This document shows positions 1 to 7,575 of a stretch of 34,665 nt of DNA, in pieces; the stretch's first letter is position 1, and each line of letters opens with the position of its first letter. Below the pieces are notes generated by a model. It searched no databases. It had not been told where the DNA came from and saw only the letters and a program-made list of their open reading frames with translations. Location of the stretch: assembly GCA_020854915.1 (NCBI GenBank), contig JAHKLT010000062.1:1-34665 (forward strand), read 5' to 3'. Source of the stretch: Methanobacteriaceae archaeon. GTDB taxonomy: Archaea > Methanobacteriota > Methanobacteria > Methanobacteriales > Methanobacteriaceae. The position numbers and the translations under genes were made by a program.

Positions 1-132
1 AATAAATATTTTAAAACAGCTGATAAATTACAAGAATTATTTTCTAAAGTTTTTCACGAAATAATCGGAGAAAAATCTTTTTATGAAAACTGGTTAAAAA
101 AGTTTTTACCAACAGTTGTAAAAATTAAGTAA
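1..132 (+). CDS. C-terminal end of an unrecognised gene (partial)
   Basis: The reading frame is open from the window edge to a TAA, with a second in-frame TAA directly after it, and encodes 43 residues ending KKFLPTVVKIK. The start lies outside the window. The piece is charged and probably helical, with no motif I recognise, so no function is proposed. Because the next 540 bp are a decayed gene, this could also be part of a decaying region rather than the end of a living gene. Confidence 0.35.
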   Translation, partial: NKYFKTADKLQELFSKVFHEIIGEKSFYENWLKKFLPTVVKIK

Positions 133-135
133 TAA

Positions 136-676
136 ACTATAAATAAAATTCAGCTAAAAGAATTTATAAGTATAGAAAAAGGTTCAAGTAATATTAATTT
201 TTTAGGAGGTGAACCAAGCCCTAATTTAAAATATATTTTTGAACTTATAAAATTAACAAAAAATATTCCTGTGGTGTGGAATAGTAATATGTATATGTTT
301 AGTGAAGTAATGAGTTTATTAGATGGATTTGTAGATTTATATCTTAATGATTTTAAATTTGGTAATAATGAATGTGCATCAAGACTTTCTAATACAGATA
401 ATTGCATGGATGGTAGAAATCATAAAATAGCTAAATCAAAAAACATGATAATACATCATTTAGTTTTACCAAATCATTTTGAATGCTGTTCGATGCGTTT
501 AATGAATTGGATAAATGATAATTTAGAAAGATGTTATTTTAAATATTATAAGTGGATATCATTCACTTTACAAATTTAATCAAGACAAAGAGATTTCTAA
601 GCCCATTTCAAATTGTGATGTTAAAAAATTAGTTAATTATGCAAGAGAATTAGATTTGAATCAAATAATACATTAA
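136..676 (+). pseudogene. Decayed radical SAM protein (PflA-like, COG1313 type)
   Basis: Frame 1 from about 136 gives INFLGGEPSP, then WNSNMYM, LLDGFVDLYLNDFKFG and HLVLPNHFECC, a pattern I know from archaeal radical SAM proteins related to pyruvate formate-lyase activating enzymes. The GGEP motif that helps bind SAM is present, but the N-terminal part with the CxxxCxxC cluster motif is missing and no start codon fits. Frame 1 stops at 579. The C-terminal part continues in another frame, from about 553 to the stop at 676, as GYHSLYKFNQDKEISKPI and then VNYARELDLN. A frameshift near 530-555 therefore splits it, and an in-frame deletion near 405 is possible. It is an N-terminally truncated, frameshifted pseudogene. 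Confidence 0.75.
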
Positions 677-684
677 AAAGAAAA

Positions 685-705
685 AAAGATAAATTTATTA
701 TCTTT
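685..705. terminator. Hairpin between convergent genes
   Basis: A perfect 8-bp stem, AAAGATAA paired with TTATCTTT, has a 5-nt loop and is flanked by A-rich and T-rich runs. It lies between the radical SAM pseudogene (+) and the stop codon of the minus-strand acylase gene, whose TAA is within the right arm. It could act as a bidirectional terminator, though archaeal termination depends mainly on the T tract. Confidence 0.4.
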
Positions 706-1873
706 CTTTTCCAATAACATCTAAAAGTTCTTTTATTTCAGAAATGTTTTCTTTTAAAAAGTCATCATCAATATCTTTTAATATCTCTTTATTTTTACCT
801 TCAACTTGGCCCTTTTTAGTAGATTTAATATCATCTAAAAGTTTAATAACTTCTTTTATAGTTGTTTCAGGATCATTATGATCTATTCTTCCTTCAGGAG
901 TATAATATGATTGTTTTCTTGGAACTTCAAATATAACAACATTACCATCATCTATTAACTCATCAGTTATTTGTACTTTTGTGATTCTATTATTTTCATA
1001 TGGAGTAAAATAAAAAGATCTGCTTTCTATACATATTCCAGCTAAATACTGAGTAGAATCCTCACCTGCAGAATCTTCAATAACTACACCTTTTGGAATA
1101 CGAACAGTATTTAAAATCTGCCAAATATTAGTAATTCCTTCTAATTCATTTCGAGCTTTATTAATATATTCTTTAAAGAATGCTGCGCGAACAAAACGAT
1201 GAGAAGGTGTAAATCCTCCAGGAAGACCGCTTGTTCCAGTTCCTTGTGAGAAAGGTGTCGCCTCAAATTCACCATATTTTTTTGAACTACATTGTTCAGG
1301 TTGAACATGAAGATAATTCCTAAGATTCTGAGTATGCCATTCTAAATTAGGAGTATTAGTCATAACACCAACAGGATTCTCTTTGAATTTTAATTCACCA
1401 CCAGTAGGTTCAATTACAACTACTCGACCAGTACTATCAGCAAAAATATAATGTAAGGGAATTGATTTATTCATAATAGGTATTTCAACATCTACTAATC
1501 TAATATTTTTTAAATCCTTTTCTAAATCATCTATTGACTTATAATTACCTAAACACCAATTTAAAAATTCCCATGGAGCTAAGTTATTCTTTCCTTTAAC
1601 TTCATTTTTATTATATGATGCTTCACCAGGTAAATAAAGTTCAGCAATAGCAAGACCATGTTCATTTATTCCATCAGTAAAAATATAATTTCCAGCTATT
1701 CCTCGACCAGTACCAAGCATAGAATATTTATTGGTCATTTCCTTACCAAAAACATGCCAACTGTAATCTCTTGGTAAAAATACAGGATTACCCTCTATAG
1801 GAAATGAGAAATCCATTGTCCTTGCTAAAAAGTGCTTATCATCCTCAGTTTTAGTAAAAATACTTGTACACAT
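698..1873 (-). CDS. Choloylglycine hydrolase family protein (penicillin V acylase / bile salt hydrolase type)
   Basis: This is an Ntn-hydrolase cleaving linear amide bonds, for example conjugated bile salts, penicillin V or N-acyl signals. The start is set at 1873 rather than 1891 because the mature enzyme needs Cys at position 2 and GGTGA lies 4 nt before this ATG. With that start the protein is 391 aa and shows C2 (MCTSIF), R18 and D21 (ARTMDF), an Asn in VMTNTP matching bile salt hydrolase N175, and an Arg in PSHRFVRAAF matching R228. The N82-type Asn of classical bile salt hydrolases is not visible (LYLPGEASY), so substrate is open. About 60 charged residues extend the C-terminus beyond the usual 320-340 aa. 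No signal peptide is seen, so it is probably cytoplasmic. It stands alone between decayed sequences, as expected of a horizontally acquired gut-adaptation gene (inference). Confidence 0.88.
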   Translation of the reverse strand: MCTSIFTKTEDDKHFLARTMDFSFPIEGNPVFLPRDYSWHVFGKEMTNKYSMLGTGRGIAGNYIFTDGINEHGLAIAELYLPGEASYNKNEVKGKNNLAPWEFLNWCLGNYKSIDDLEKDLKNIRLVDVEIPIMNKSIPLHYIFADSTGRVVVIEPTGGELKFKENPVGVMTNTPNLEWHTQNLRNYLHVQPEQCSSKKYGEFEATPFSQGTGTSGLPGGFTPSHRFVRAAFFKEYINKARNELEGITNIWQILNTVRIPKGVVIEDSAGEDSTQYLAGICIESRSFYFTPYENNRITKVQITDELIDDGNVVIFEVPRKQSYYTPEGRIDHNDPETTIKEVIKLLDDIKSTKKGQVEGKNKEILKDIDDDFLKENISEIKELLDVIGKER

Positions 1874-1966
1874 TATTTCACCATTATCCATTCATATTCT
1901 TCATGATATTTATCATAATCTAGTTTAACTCTAACACACATTATTTCACCATTATTCATTCATATT
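1868..1966. repeat. 31-bp direct repeat covering the acylase start region
   Basis: Positions 1868-1898 and 1936-1966 are identical at 30 of 31 positions and lie 68 bp apart. On the minus strand both copies read ATG-(G/A)AT-AATGGTGAAATAATGTGT, so the Shine-Dalgarno and the Met-Cys start codons are duplicated. The downstream copy opens the acylase gene. The upstream copy opens a 28-codon reading frame (MNNGEIMC...) that overlaps the true start region. Confidence 0.8.
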
Positions 1967-2060
1967 GTTGATATATTTTATATTGTAAATATATTATTTA
2001 ATACATTATTATATATAGTTATTGATAGATTAAAACTATTAAGTTTTAAAAATATTTTAT

Positions 2061-3308
2061 AACAAGGTGTCTGTTTTATGTGAAATTTATCAGGTTGGAA
2101 ATTTCTTTAATTTACTTATAACCTTTACTAATCATGATGCTTATTAAAAGTACATTCAGATATACATGTTTATAAACAGAACTCTTTGTATATGGGTGTA
2201 TATTTTTCATTTTTAATTCTTGTTTTATGAATTTGTATGTTTCTTCTATTTTCCATCTTTGTCTTTAGTAGTCTTTCCATTTGAGTAGTAAATTGGAATA
2301 ATTTTTGTTTTAAATAGTTATATATTGAATTTTTGTATTTTTTTCTGTGAAATAGTTTAATGGGTTTTGTATTCTTTCTATTAGTATTATTAGTGCTGGC
2401 TTTTTCTTTGGAAATATTAATGTGATTATTTGGTATTTGTTTATGTCGATTAGGTAGTTTTGTAGGCTTTGGAATCCTCTGTCGCACAAAATTAATTGTC
2501 ATTTTTTTTAAGTGTTTTCTTATTTTTAGTTCATTTAGCATGTCGAATATTTTATTGTCATGTGGTGATTCTCTGTGAATTAGTAGTGTTAATTGTTTGC
2601 ATGTTTCGTGTTCTATTCATATTGTCATTTGAAATCCTATATACTGCTTTGTTCCAGTGGAATATGCTCTACCGTAGTCTTTTTCAAGTAGTATTTGTTT
2701 GCTTAAAAACTTTCCATTGAATTTTAAATCCAATGTAATTGGAATTGAATCGATTATTATAGTTTTAATATTCCTTATTTTCTTAAATTGTAGTTTATTT
2801 AATGTTTTTAAAGTTAATTCAAGGTATGCATCTTCATTATGTCTGGAATAAATCTCTCTAATCTCTTTTAAACTTGGAAGATTATTAATATTATAGAAAT
2901 TTTAAGAGTTTGTTGTTAGATAATGTTTGATTATAAACATAAAATAAGTCTAATTTAAAAAATATTGATAATAATATTAGTTTTAACATAGTTTGATGAA
3001 TATTAATCTTTTTTAACTAATTTTAAGCTATTTTTACTAAAATAATCGAGAATTGATAAGCTTAATTACAATGCCAAAAAATACCTATATAGGGTCTTTT
3101 TCATCAAGATTTAATGGAATTTTCATTTTAATCTCCAATTAAATGTATATATTCCATTATATATAAATACTCTGATTTAAAAGACTCTAAATTAAAAATT
3201 ATCAATAATAAAAGTGTACTTTTATGAAATATCATTTGCACACCATCAAACAATATAAAATAAGCATTATGTGTCCTCAGAAAAAATTAAATTATCGGAC
3301 ACCTTGTT
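2061..3308. mobile_element. Inactive ISM1-like insertion sequence
   Basis: Terminal inverted repeats AACAAGGTGTCTG (2061-2073) and CGGACACCTTGTT (3296-3308) match at 12 of 13 positions and enclose a degenerate transposase gene on the minus strand. The roughly 1.25-kb size and the host lineage fit ISM1, the element described from Methanobrevibacter smithii, but the family assignment is by recall. The flanks are AT-rich and I could not identify a clear target duplication. Confidence 0.7.
2112..3126 (-). pseudogene. Transposase pseudogene of the ISM1-like element
   Basis: The original start appears to be ATG at 3126, with GGAG 8 nt upstream and reading MKIPLNLDEKDPI before an in-frame stop. Recognisable segments follow in shifting frames: [19 protein letters not shown] (about 2890-2830), [17 protein letters not shown] with a catalytic-type Asp and [17 protein letters not shown] (about 2770-2620), and a C-terminal block with WKIEETYKFIKQELKMK and PYTKSSVYKHVYLNVLL ending at 2112. 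Several stops and frameshifts interrupt it, so it cannot make a functional transposase. Only fragments remain open, and the longest open frame here (2170-2541) is not the transposase frame throughout. Confidence 0.75.
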
Positions 3309-3569
3309 TAAAAAATATTCCTAAACAATAAAATATTGTTTAAAAAATTGCATTAAAAATAAAACTAAATATTTATTAGAGATGAATTTCAAGTATAATA
3401 ATCTATTATCAAAAAACTATTGATTAAACTATTGATTAAATAGCAAGAATGTTTGATAATTGTAAATAATTAAAAATTATTTTTAATTAAATGAAAAGAA
3501 AATATAATCAGAATTAAGAATATTTTTAAAAACATGATTAATTAATTCCTACATATTACCATACCCATA

Positions 3570-4556
3570 TCAATTAATAAAATGATTATAACCTTCTTTA
3601 GAAATATTTTGAATTCCACCATCAATCCTTTGAATCTCTATCTTTGAAGAATTATTAACTTCACCAATAATATTAAAATCAATGTTACCTTTTAATTTTG
3701 AAATATTATCTTTAGAAATAGTGAATAACAATTCAAAATCTTCACCAACATTTAAAACTAATTTTAAATAATTTTTACCAATTGATTTAGCTATTTTCTT
3801 ATACTCACTAGAAATAGCTAATTTTTCTTCATAAATTAAAATTCCTTTAAATGAATCTTTATCTGAATTTAATATTTCATATAACTCAGAAGCTAATCCA
3901 TCAGTAATATCTGTGCAAGCACTAGCTATTGAATTTAAGCTAGTTCCTTCATTTATTTTAGCTATTGGTTTTAAAACTTTTAAAATAGCTATTTTCGAAG
4001 TTTCACAGTTAAAATCTTTATTTAAAATTTCAAACCCTAATGCAGCTAAACCTAATTTACCAGTAACACAAACTAAATCACCATTTTTAAAGCCTGATTT
4101 TTTTAAAAATTGATTTTTACTAATTCCTAAAGCTGTTCCAGATATGATGACTTCATTTGCCTCATTTGTATCTCCACCAACAAGAGGAATATTATAAAAT
4201 TTGCAAGCTTCTAAAACCCCTCTAATTAAATCATTAAAATTTTTCATTAAAAAATTTGAAGGAATAGCTATGTTTAGTAAAAACCCTAAAGGTTTAGATC
4301 CCATAGCTGCAAGATCACTCACATTAACTGTTACTGATTTAAATCCCATTTGATTATAAGACATTTCTTTTGGAAAATGACGTGATTGAATTAACATATC
4401 AGATGATGCAATTAAATTTTTATTATTAATTGATAATACAGCTGCATCATCTCCTAAAATAAAATGATTTTTTTGTAATTTTTGAGTTTTTCTAATAATT
4501 AATTTTATTAATGATTTTTCTCCAAAATCAGAAACTTTTAAATCAGTAAAATTCAT
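3570..4556 (-). CDS. thiL: Thiamine-monophosphate kinase
   Basis: ThiL uses ATP to phosphorylate thiamine monophosphate to thiamine pyrophosphate, the last step of cofactor synthesis. The 328-aa protein has the PurM/ThiL fold signatures in order: GDDAAVL near residue 35, SSDMLIQSRHFP, the Asp-rich VNVSDLAAMGSKPLGF near residue 80, VGGDTN near 122, and CTDITDGLASEL near 214. These are the metal- and ATP-binding Asp residues, and the length is normal. It is a single gene facing away from the DUF134 gene, with 334 bp between their starts. The 261 bp between it and the ISM1-like element (3309-3569) contain no gene that I can see. Confidence 0.93.
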   Translation of the reverse strand: MNFTDLKVSDFGEKSLIKLIIRKTQKLQKNHFILGDDAAVLSINNKNLIASSDMLIQSRHFPKEMSYNQMGFKSVTVNVSDLAAMGSKPLGFLLNIAIPSNFLMKNFNDLIRGVLEACKFYNIPLVGGDTNEANEVIISGTALGISKNQFLKKSGFKNGDLVCVTGKLGLAALGFEILNKDFNCETSKIAILKVLKPIAKINEGTSLNSIASACTDITDGLASELYEILNSDKDSFKGILIYEEKLAISSEYKKIAKSIGKNYLKLVLNVGEDFELLFTISKDNISKLKGNIDFNIIGEVNNSSKIEIQRIDGGIQNISKEGYNHFIN

Positions 4557-4794
4557 GATTAAAAATTTGTTTTTAAAAATTAATAAGTTTTTTTAAGTTA
4601 AGAAAAAATTAATTAAATATAATTAATAAAAGTAATCACAATGAAATTATTCAAAGAACTAAATATGTAATAAATACAATGATTTAGTGATTAATTAAGA
4701 AGTAAGTATATATAATGCTAACAAGTTAGAAATTTAAAGAAAATAGGTCTACCAACACTTATTTAAACTATTAAAAATTTAGAATATTAAAAAG

Positions 4795-4805
4795 TTTTAT
4801 ATATA
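4795..4805 (+). promoter_or_regulatory. Putative TATA box of the DUF134 gene
   Basis: TTTTATATATA lies about 90 bp before the chosen start and looks like an archaeal TATA element. Transcription would be expected to begin roughly 25 bp downstream, at the right end of the palindrome at 4807-4826. Confidence 0.45.
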
Positions 4806-4806
4806 G

Positions 4807-4826
4807 TTATGAATATATATTCATAA
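4807..4826. promoter_or_regulatory. 20-bp perfect palindrome, candidate operator
   Basis: TTATGAATATATATTCATAA is its own reverse complement across all 20 bases. It sits directly after a TATA box and before the expected transcription start, where a bound repressor would block RNA polymerase. It may be the site of the DUF134 helix-turn-helix protein encoded next to it (autoregulation, inference). The rest of the 334-bp gap from 4557 to 4890 shows no other gene. Confidence 0.5.
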
Positions 4827-4890
4827 TACCTTTAGTTAATCATAGTTGTGGCTTTGAAATTTTTATAAAAAATTGTTTAAAGTGATAAAA

Positions 4891-5547
4891 ATGGTAAGAC
4901 CAAAAAGAAAAAGAAGAATAGCTCAATGTCCAAAACAAAAATGTTTTAATAAGGACATAAATAATTCATCTAAACCAATAAATCTTAGTATAGATGAATT
5001 TGAAGCTATACGTCTTAAGGATTATCATGAAATTAAACAAAAAGAATCTGCTGAACTTATGGGAATTTCTCAATCTACATTTCATAGAATTTTAAATTCT
5101 GCAAAAAAGAAAATAGCTATTTCATTAATTGAAGGAAGAGAAATTGTAATTGGAGACGATTTTGTGAGTGAGAAAATAATATATATCTGTAATAATTGTG
5201 GATTCCAATGGAGTAATCCACAAAAAACTTATGATCAATGCCCAGACTGTAAAAGTGAAAATATTAAAAAAATAGAAATAGAAGAAGAACACAAACCTTT
5301 TAGAGGCCATGGACAAGGAGAATGTCATAGAAAAGGAGATAATAAAGAGTGTCATAGAAATTCAGGAAATCAAAAGAATTGTAAATCAAATAATATGGAA
5401 AAAAATTGTCATGAAACCATGGAAAATTGTAAATGTCCTAATTGTGGATATGAAGAACCTAAAATAAAAGGTAGTCCTTGTAGAAACAAAGTATGTCCAG
5501 AATGTGGAACTAATTTATCTGGTTCTGGTAAATGTCATCCAGAATAA
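4891..5547 (+). CDS. DUF134/UPF0251 DNA-binding protein with Cys/His-rich tail
   Basis: The start is ATG at 4891 (MVRPKRKRR, the usual UPF0251 opening); the in-frame TTG at 4873 lies upstream of a GTGAT Shine-Dalgarno. The 218-aa protein has an N-terminal sigma-70-like helix-turn-helix domain (about residues 25-85, with LSIDEFEAIRLKDYH and ELMGISQSTFHRILNSAKKK). A zinc ribbon follows (YICNNCGF...CPDCKS, about 95-120), then a hydrophilic linker with repeated EC/NCH motifs, and a second CPNCGYEE...CPECGTN zinc ribbon. UPF0251 proteins are predicted regulators, and the tail resembles archaeal DUF134 versions linked to metal or Fe-S functions (recall). The palindrome upstream suggests autoregulation. 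The regulated target is unknown. Confidence 0.85.
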   Translation: MVRPKRKRRIAQCPKQKCFNKDINNSSKPINLSIDEFEAIRLKDYHEIKQKESAELMGISQSTFHRILNSAKKKIAISLIEGREIVIGDDFVSEKIIYICNNCGFQWSNPQKTYDQCPDCKSENIKKIEIEEEHKPFRGHGQGECHRKGDNKECHRNSGNQKNCKSNNMEKNCHETMENCKCPNCGYEEPKIKGSPCRNKVCPECGTNLSGSGKCHPE

Positions 5548-5584
5548 TTAAATATTTAAAAATAAAAATTATTTTATTTTTTTA

Positions 5585-5700
5585 TTTTGAGTGTCGGACA
5601 AAAATACCTTTTTCAAGAAAGATATTTCTTCAAATCTCAAACAAAGGATTAATCTATCGTTTTAAGAAAATGATTTTGAATTTTGGCCGACCCTCATTTT
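5585..5700. repeat. Short element bounded by imperfect inverted repeats
   Basis: The left arm (5585-5605, core GAGTGTCGG) and the right arm (5680-5700, whose complement has core GAGGGTCGG followed by CCAAAAT) match at 8 of 9 core positions and partly beyond. A smaller hairpin, AAGAAA-GATA-TTTCTT, lies inside at 5616-5631. The arms are notably GC-rich for this window. It could be a structured RNA, a transcription terminator, or a miniature insertion element. No coding capacity is convincing. Confidence 0.4.
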
Positions 5701-5816
5701 TAGAAAAAATACAAATCTTTACTAATTTATCTTTTTAGAAAATAATTAATTGATTTTTAACTCTTTTTTATTAATTTTTAACATTAATTATTTAAAAATT
5801 AAAATTAGAGTTAAAT

Positions 5817-6359
5817 TTATAAAGAATTAGAAATTCTTCTTTTAATAATCTCTAAAATCAAAGGATCATCTTCTAATGGATCAGTGAAAATTATTTCACC
5901 ATCAAAATCAACTTTTTCTATTTCATGGTGATGATGGTGGTGTCCTCCTCCATGATGATGGCCTCCATGATGCCCCTCACCATGATGATCCTTATGTGGA
6001 TGACCTTCACCATGATGATGTTCTTCATGGCTATCTTCTTCATTTTCTAAGCCAAGGATTTTTGGTATATCCCGTTTAGTATGCAATCCATGAGCTACAA
6101 AAACTGGAACAACAATGATTCTATCAAGTTCACCATGTTTTTTTAAGTTTTCAAAAGCTTGTGGAATATTAGGTTCAGTTATTTCCATAAATCCAGTTTC
6201 TACAATCGAACCTGGAAATTCGTCCTGATACATTTCAGATAAAGAATTTATAACATTAGAACCATGTGGTAATCTACTACCATGACTTAAAAGTAAAATT
6301 CCTGTTTTAGATAAATCAGAATCTTTTATTTTATTAAAACTTTCACTAGTATCAACCAT
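5817..6359 (-). CDS. cfbA: Small CbiX-type sirohydrochlorin chelatase with His-rich loop
   Basis: This 180-aa protein belongs to the CbiX-S/CfbA family, which inserts Co2+ (cobalamin route) or Ni2+ (coenzyme F430 route) into sirohydrochlorin. The two metal-binding histidines are visible in LLLSHGSRLPHG (near residue 27) and VFVAHGLHTKRDIP (near 95). Between them lies GFMEITEPNIPQAF, which is typical of the family. About 40 residues are inserted after ILGLE, starting EEDSHEEHHHG and rich in His and Gly, ending in six consecutive His. The insertion makes it longer than the usual 120-145 aa and probably stores or delivers metal. The start has GATGAT upstream. The neighbouring gene is a fused two-domain paralogue, so one may handle nickel and the other cobalt (inference). 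Confidence 0.88.
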   Translation of the reverse strand: MVDTSESFNKIKDSDLSKTGILLLSHGSRLPHGSNVINSLSEMYQDEFPGSIVETGFMEITEPNIPQAFENLKKHGELDRIIVVPVFVAHGLHTKRDIPKILGLENEEDSHEEHHHGEGHPHKDHHGEGHHGGHHHGGGHHHHHHEIEKVDFDGEIIFTDPLEDDPLILEIIKRRISNSL

Positions 6360-6491
6360 AATATCATCTTATATAAAAATTAAATTAAATAAGTTATAAT
6401 TTAATTTAAAAATATAAAAAGTTTTTCTATAAAGAAAATTATAGTAAAAAGATATAATAGCTATTTTTATAGAAATTAATTAAAAATATGC

Positions 6492-7373
6492 TTATAAATA
6501 GCTATTTACTTTTTTTTCTAAAATTTGAATTAATATATCATCTGCTCCAATTGGTTCAGGATATAATACTTCTCCATCAAATTCAATTTTAGTTAAATCA
6601 TGATGATGATCATGATGATCATGATCATGGCTTTGAGAGTGACCATTATCTTCTTTTAATCCTAAAATTACAGGAATATCATTGTTTGTATGAACTCCTG
6701 GTGCAATAAATACTGGAACTACAATTAATCTTTCAATTTCATTTTCACTTGTTAATTTATTTATTGATTGAGGTATATTTGGTTCTACAAGTTCCATAAA
6801 ACCAAAATCAGAAACATAGCTAGAATCTTTTGAAAATTTTTCATGTAATGTAGATATAAATTCTTTATTGTATTTTAGTCTACTTCCATGAGATACTAGT
6901 AAAATAGCTGTTTTTGCATCATTTGAAATTTTTGACCCCTCAAGTGAAGTTTCAATTCTTTTATTAATTATTTCTAATAAATCATCATTTGGTCCTATTG
7001 GTTTAAGTAGTTTTATTTCTCCATCAAATTCTACTTCTTCAAGACCATATAAATAATGATCTTCTGGGTAATTTCCATCAGGACATCTTGGATCAGTTTC
7101 TAATGGATCTAAACCTAAAATTGTTGGAATATCAATGTTTGTGTGAATTCCTGGAGATAAAAAAACAGGTAATGCAAATATTCTTTTAGGTGAATTTTCT
7201 TTTAAAATATTAATAGCTTGAGCTATTGTAGGATCACTTACTTTCATATATCCTACTTCAGTACTAAGACCAGATTTTTTCTTAAATTTAGTACATATTT
7301 CTTTAAAAGTATTTTCTGCATAAGGTAGGCTACTACCATGACTAATTAATAAAACAGCATCGTTATCATTCAT
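6492..7373 (-). CDS. Fused two-domain CbiX-like chelatase
   Basis: Two CbiX-like domains occupy one 293-aa chain. Domain 1 (about 1-145) has LLISHGSSLP, GYMKVSDPTIAQAI and VFLSPGIHTNIDIP. Domain 2 (about 153-293) has LLVSHGSRLK, GFMELVEPNIPQSI and VFIAPGVHTNNDIP. Both keep the HGS and G-H-T histidines used for metal binding. A His-rich stretch, SQSHDHDHHDHHHD, occurs after ILGLK in domain 2 only. Bacterial long CbiX has a comparable two-domain layout, while archaeal CbiX usually works as a homodimer. The start has GAGGATT upstream. It lies 132 bp from the single-domain gene on the same strand and resembles it, pointing to local duplication and fusion. The likely role is cobalt or nickel insertion into sirohydrochlorin. 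Confidence 0.85.
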   Translation of the reverse strand: MNDNDAVLLISHGSSLPYAENTFKEICTKFKKKSGLSTEVGYMKVSDPTIAQAINILKENSPKRIFALPVFLSPGIHTNIDIPTILGLDPLETDPRCPDGNYPEDHYLYGLEEVEFDGEIKLLKPIGPNDDLLEIINKRIETSLEGSKISNDAKTAILLVSHGSRLKYNKEFISTLHEKFSKDSSYVSDFGFMELVEPNIPQSINKLTSENEIERLIVVPVFIAPGVHTNNDIPVILGLKEDNGHSQSHDHDHHDHHHDLTKIEFDGEVLYPEPIGADDILIQILEKKVNSYL

Positions 7374-7575
7374 GAAAATCCTCAGTTAATAATTTTTTAC
7401 AAATAGTTAATATTATTTATGATTTATTTTATGAGTATAAAAAGTTTTCTAAGATTAATATAATAAGGATTTTATTTAAAAAATAGATAAATTAGTATAA
7501 AATTAATTTTAATAAAATAAAATTAGTTATGAATTAAAAATAAAAAGTTTTAGAAAAGTTTATTAAAATTCAAAA

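Noticed and set aside
2496-2720. Plus-strand 74-codon hydrophobic frame
   Set aside because: It is antisense to the ISM1-like transposase relic, which has recognisable transposase motifs on the minus strand.
2045-3321. Target-site duplication around the ISM1-like element (TAAAAATATT on the left, TAAAAAATATT on the right)
   Set aside because: The similarity is in low-complexity AT sequence, is not exact, and does not abut both terminal repeats.
4873-4890. TTG start for the DUF134 protein
   Set aside because: The family starts M-x-R-P, and the GTGAT Shine-Dalgarno lies between the TTG and the ATG at 4891.
5532-5738. Open frame of 68 codons after the DUF134 gene
   Set aside because: It overlaps the end of the DUF134 gene, has no Shine-Dalgarno or recognisable product, and runs through the inverted-repeat element.
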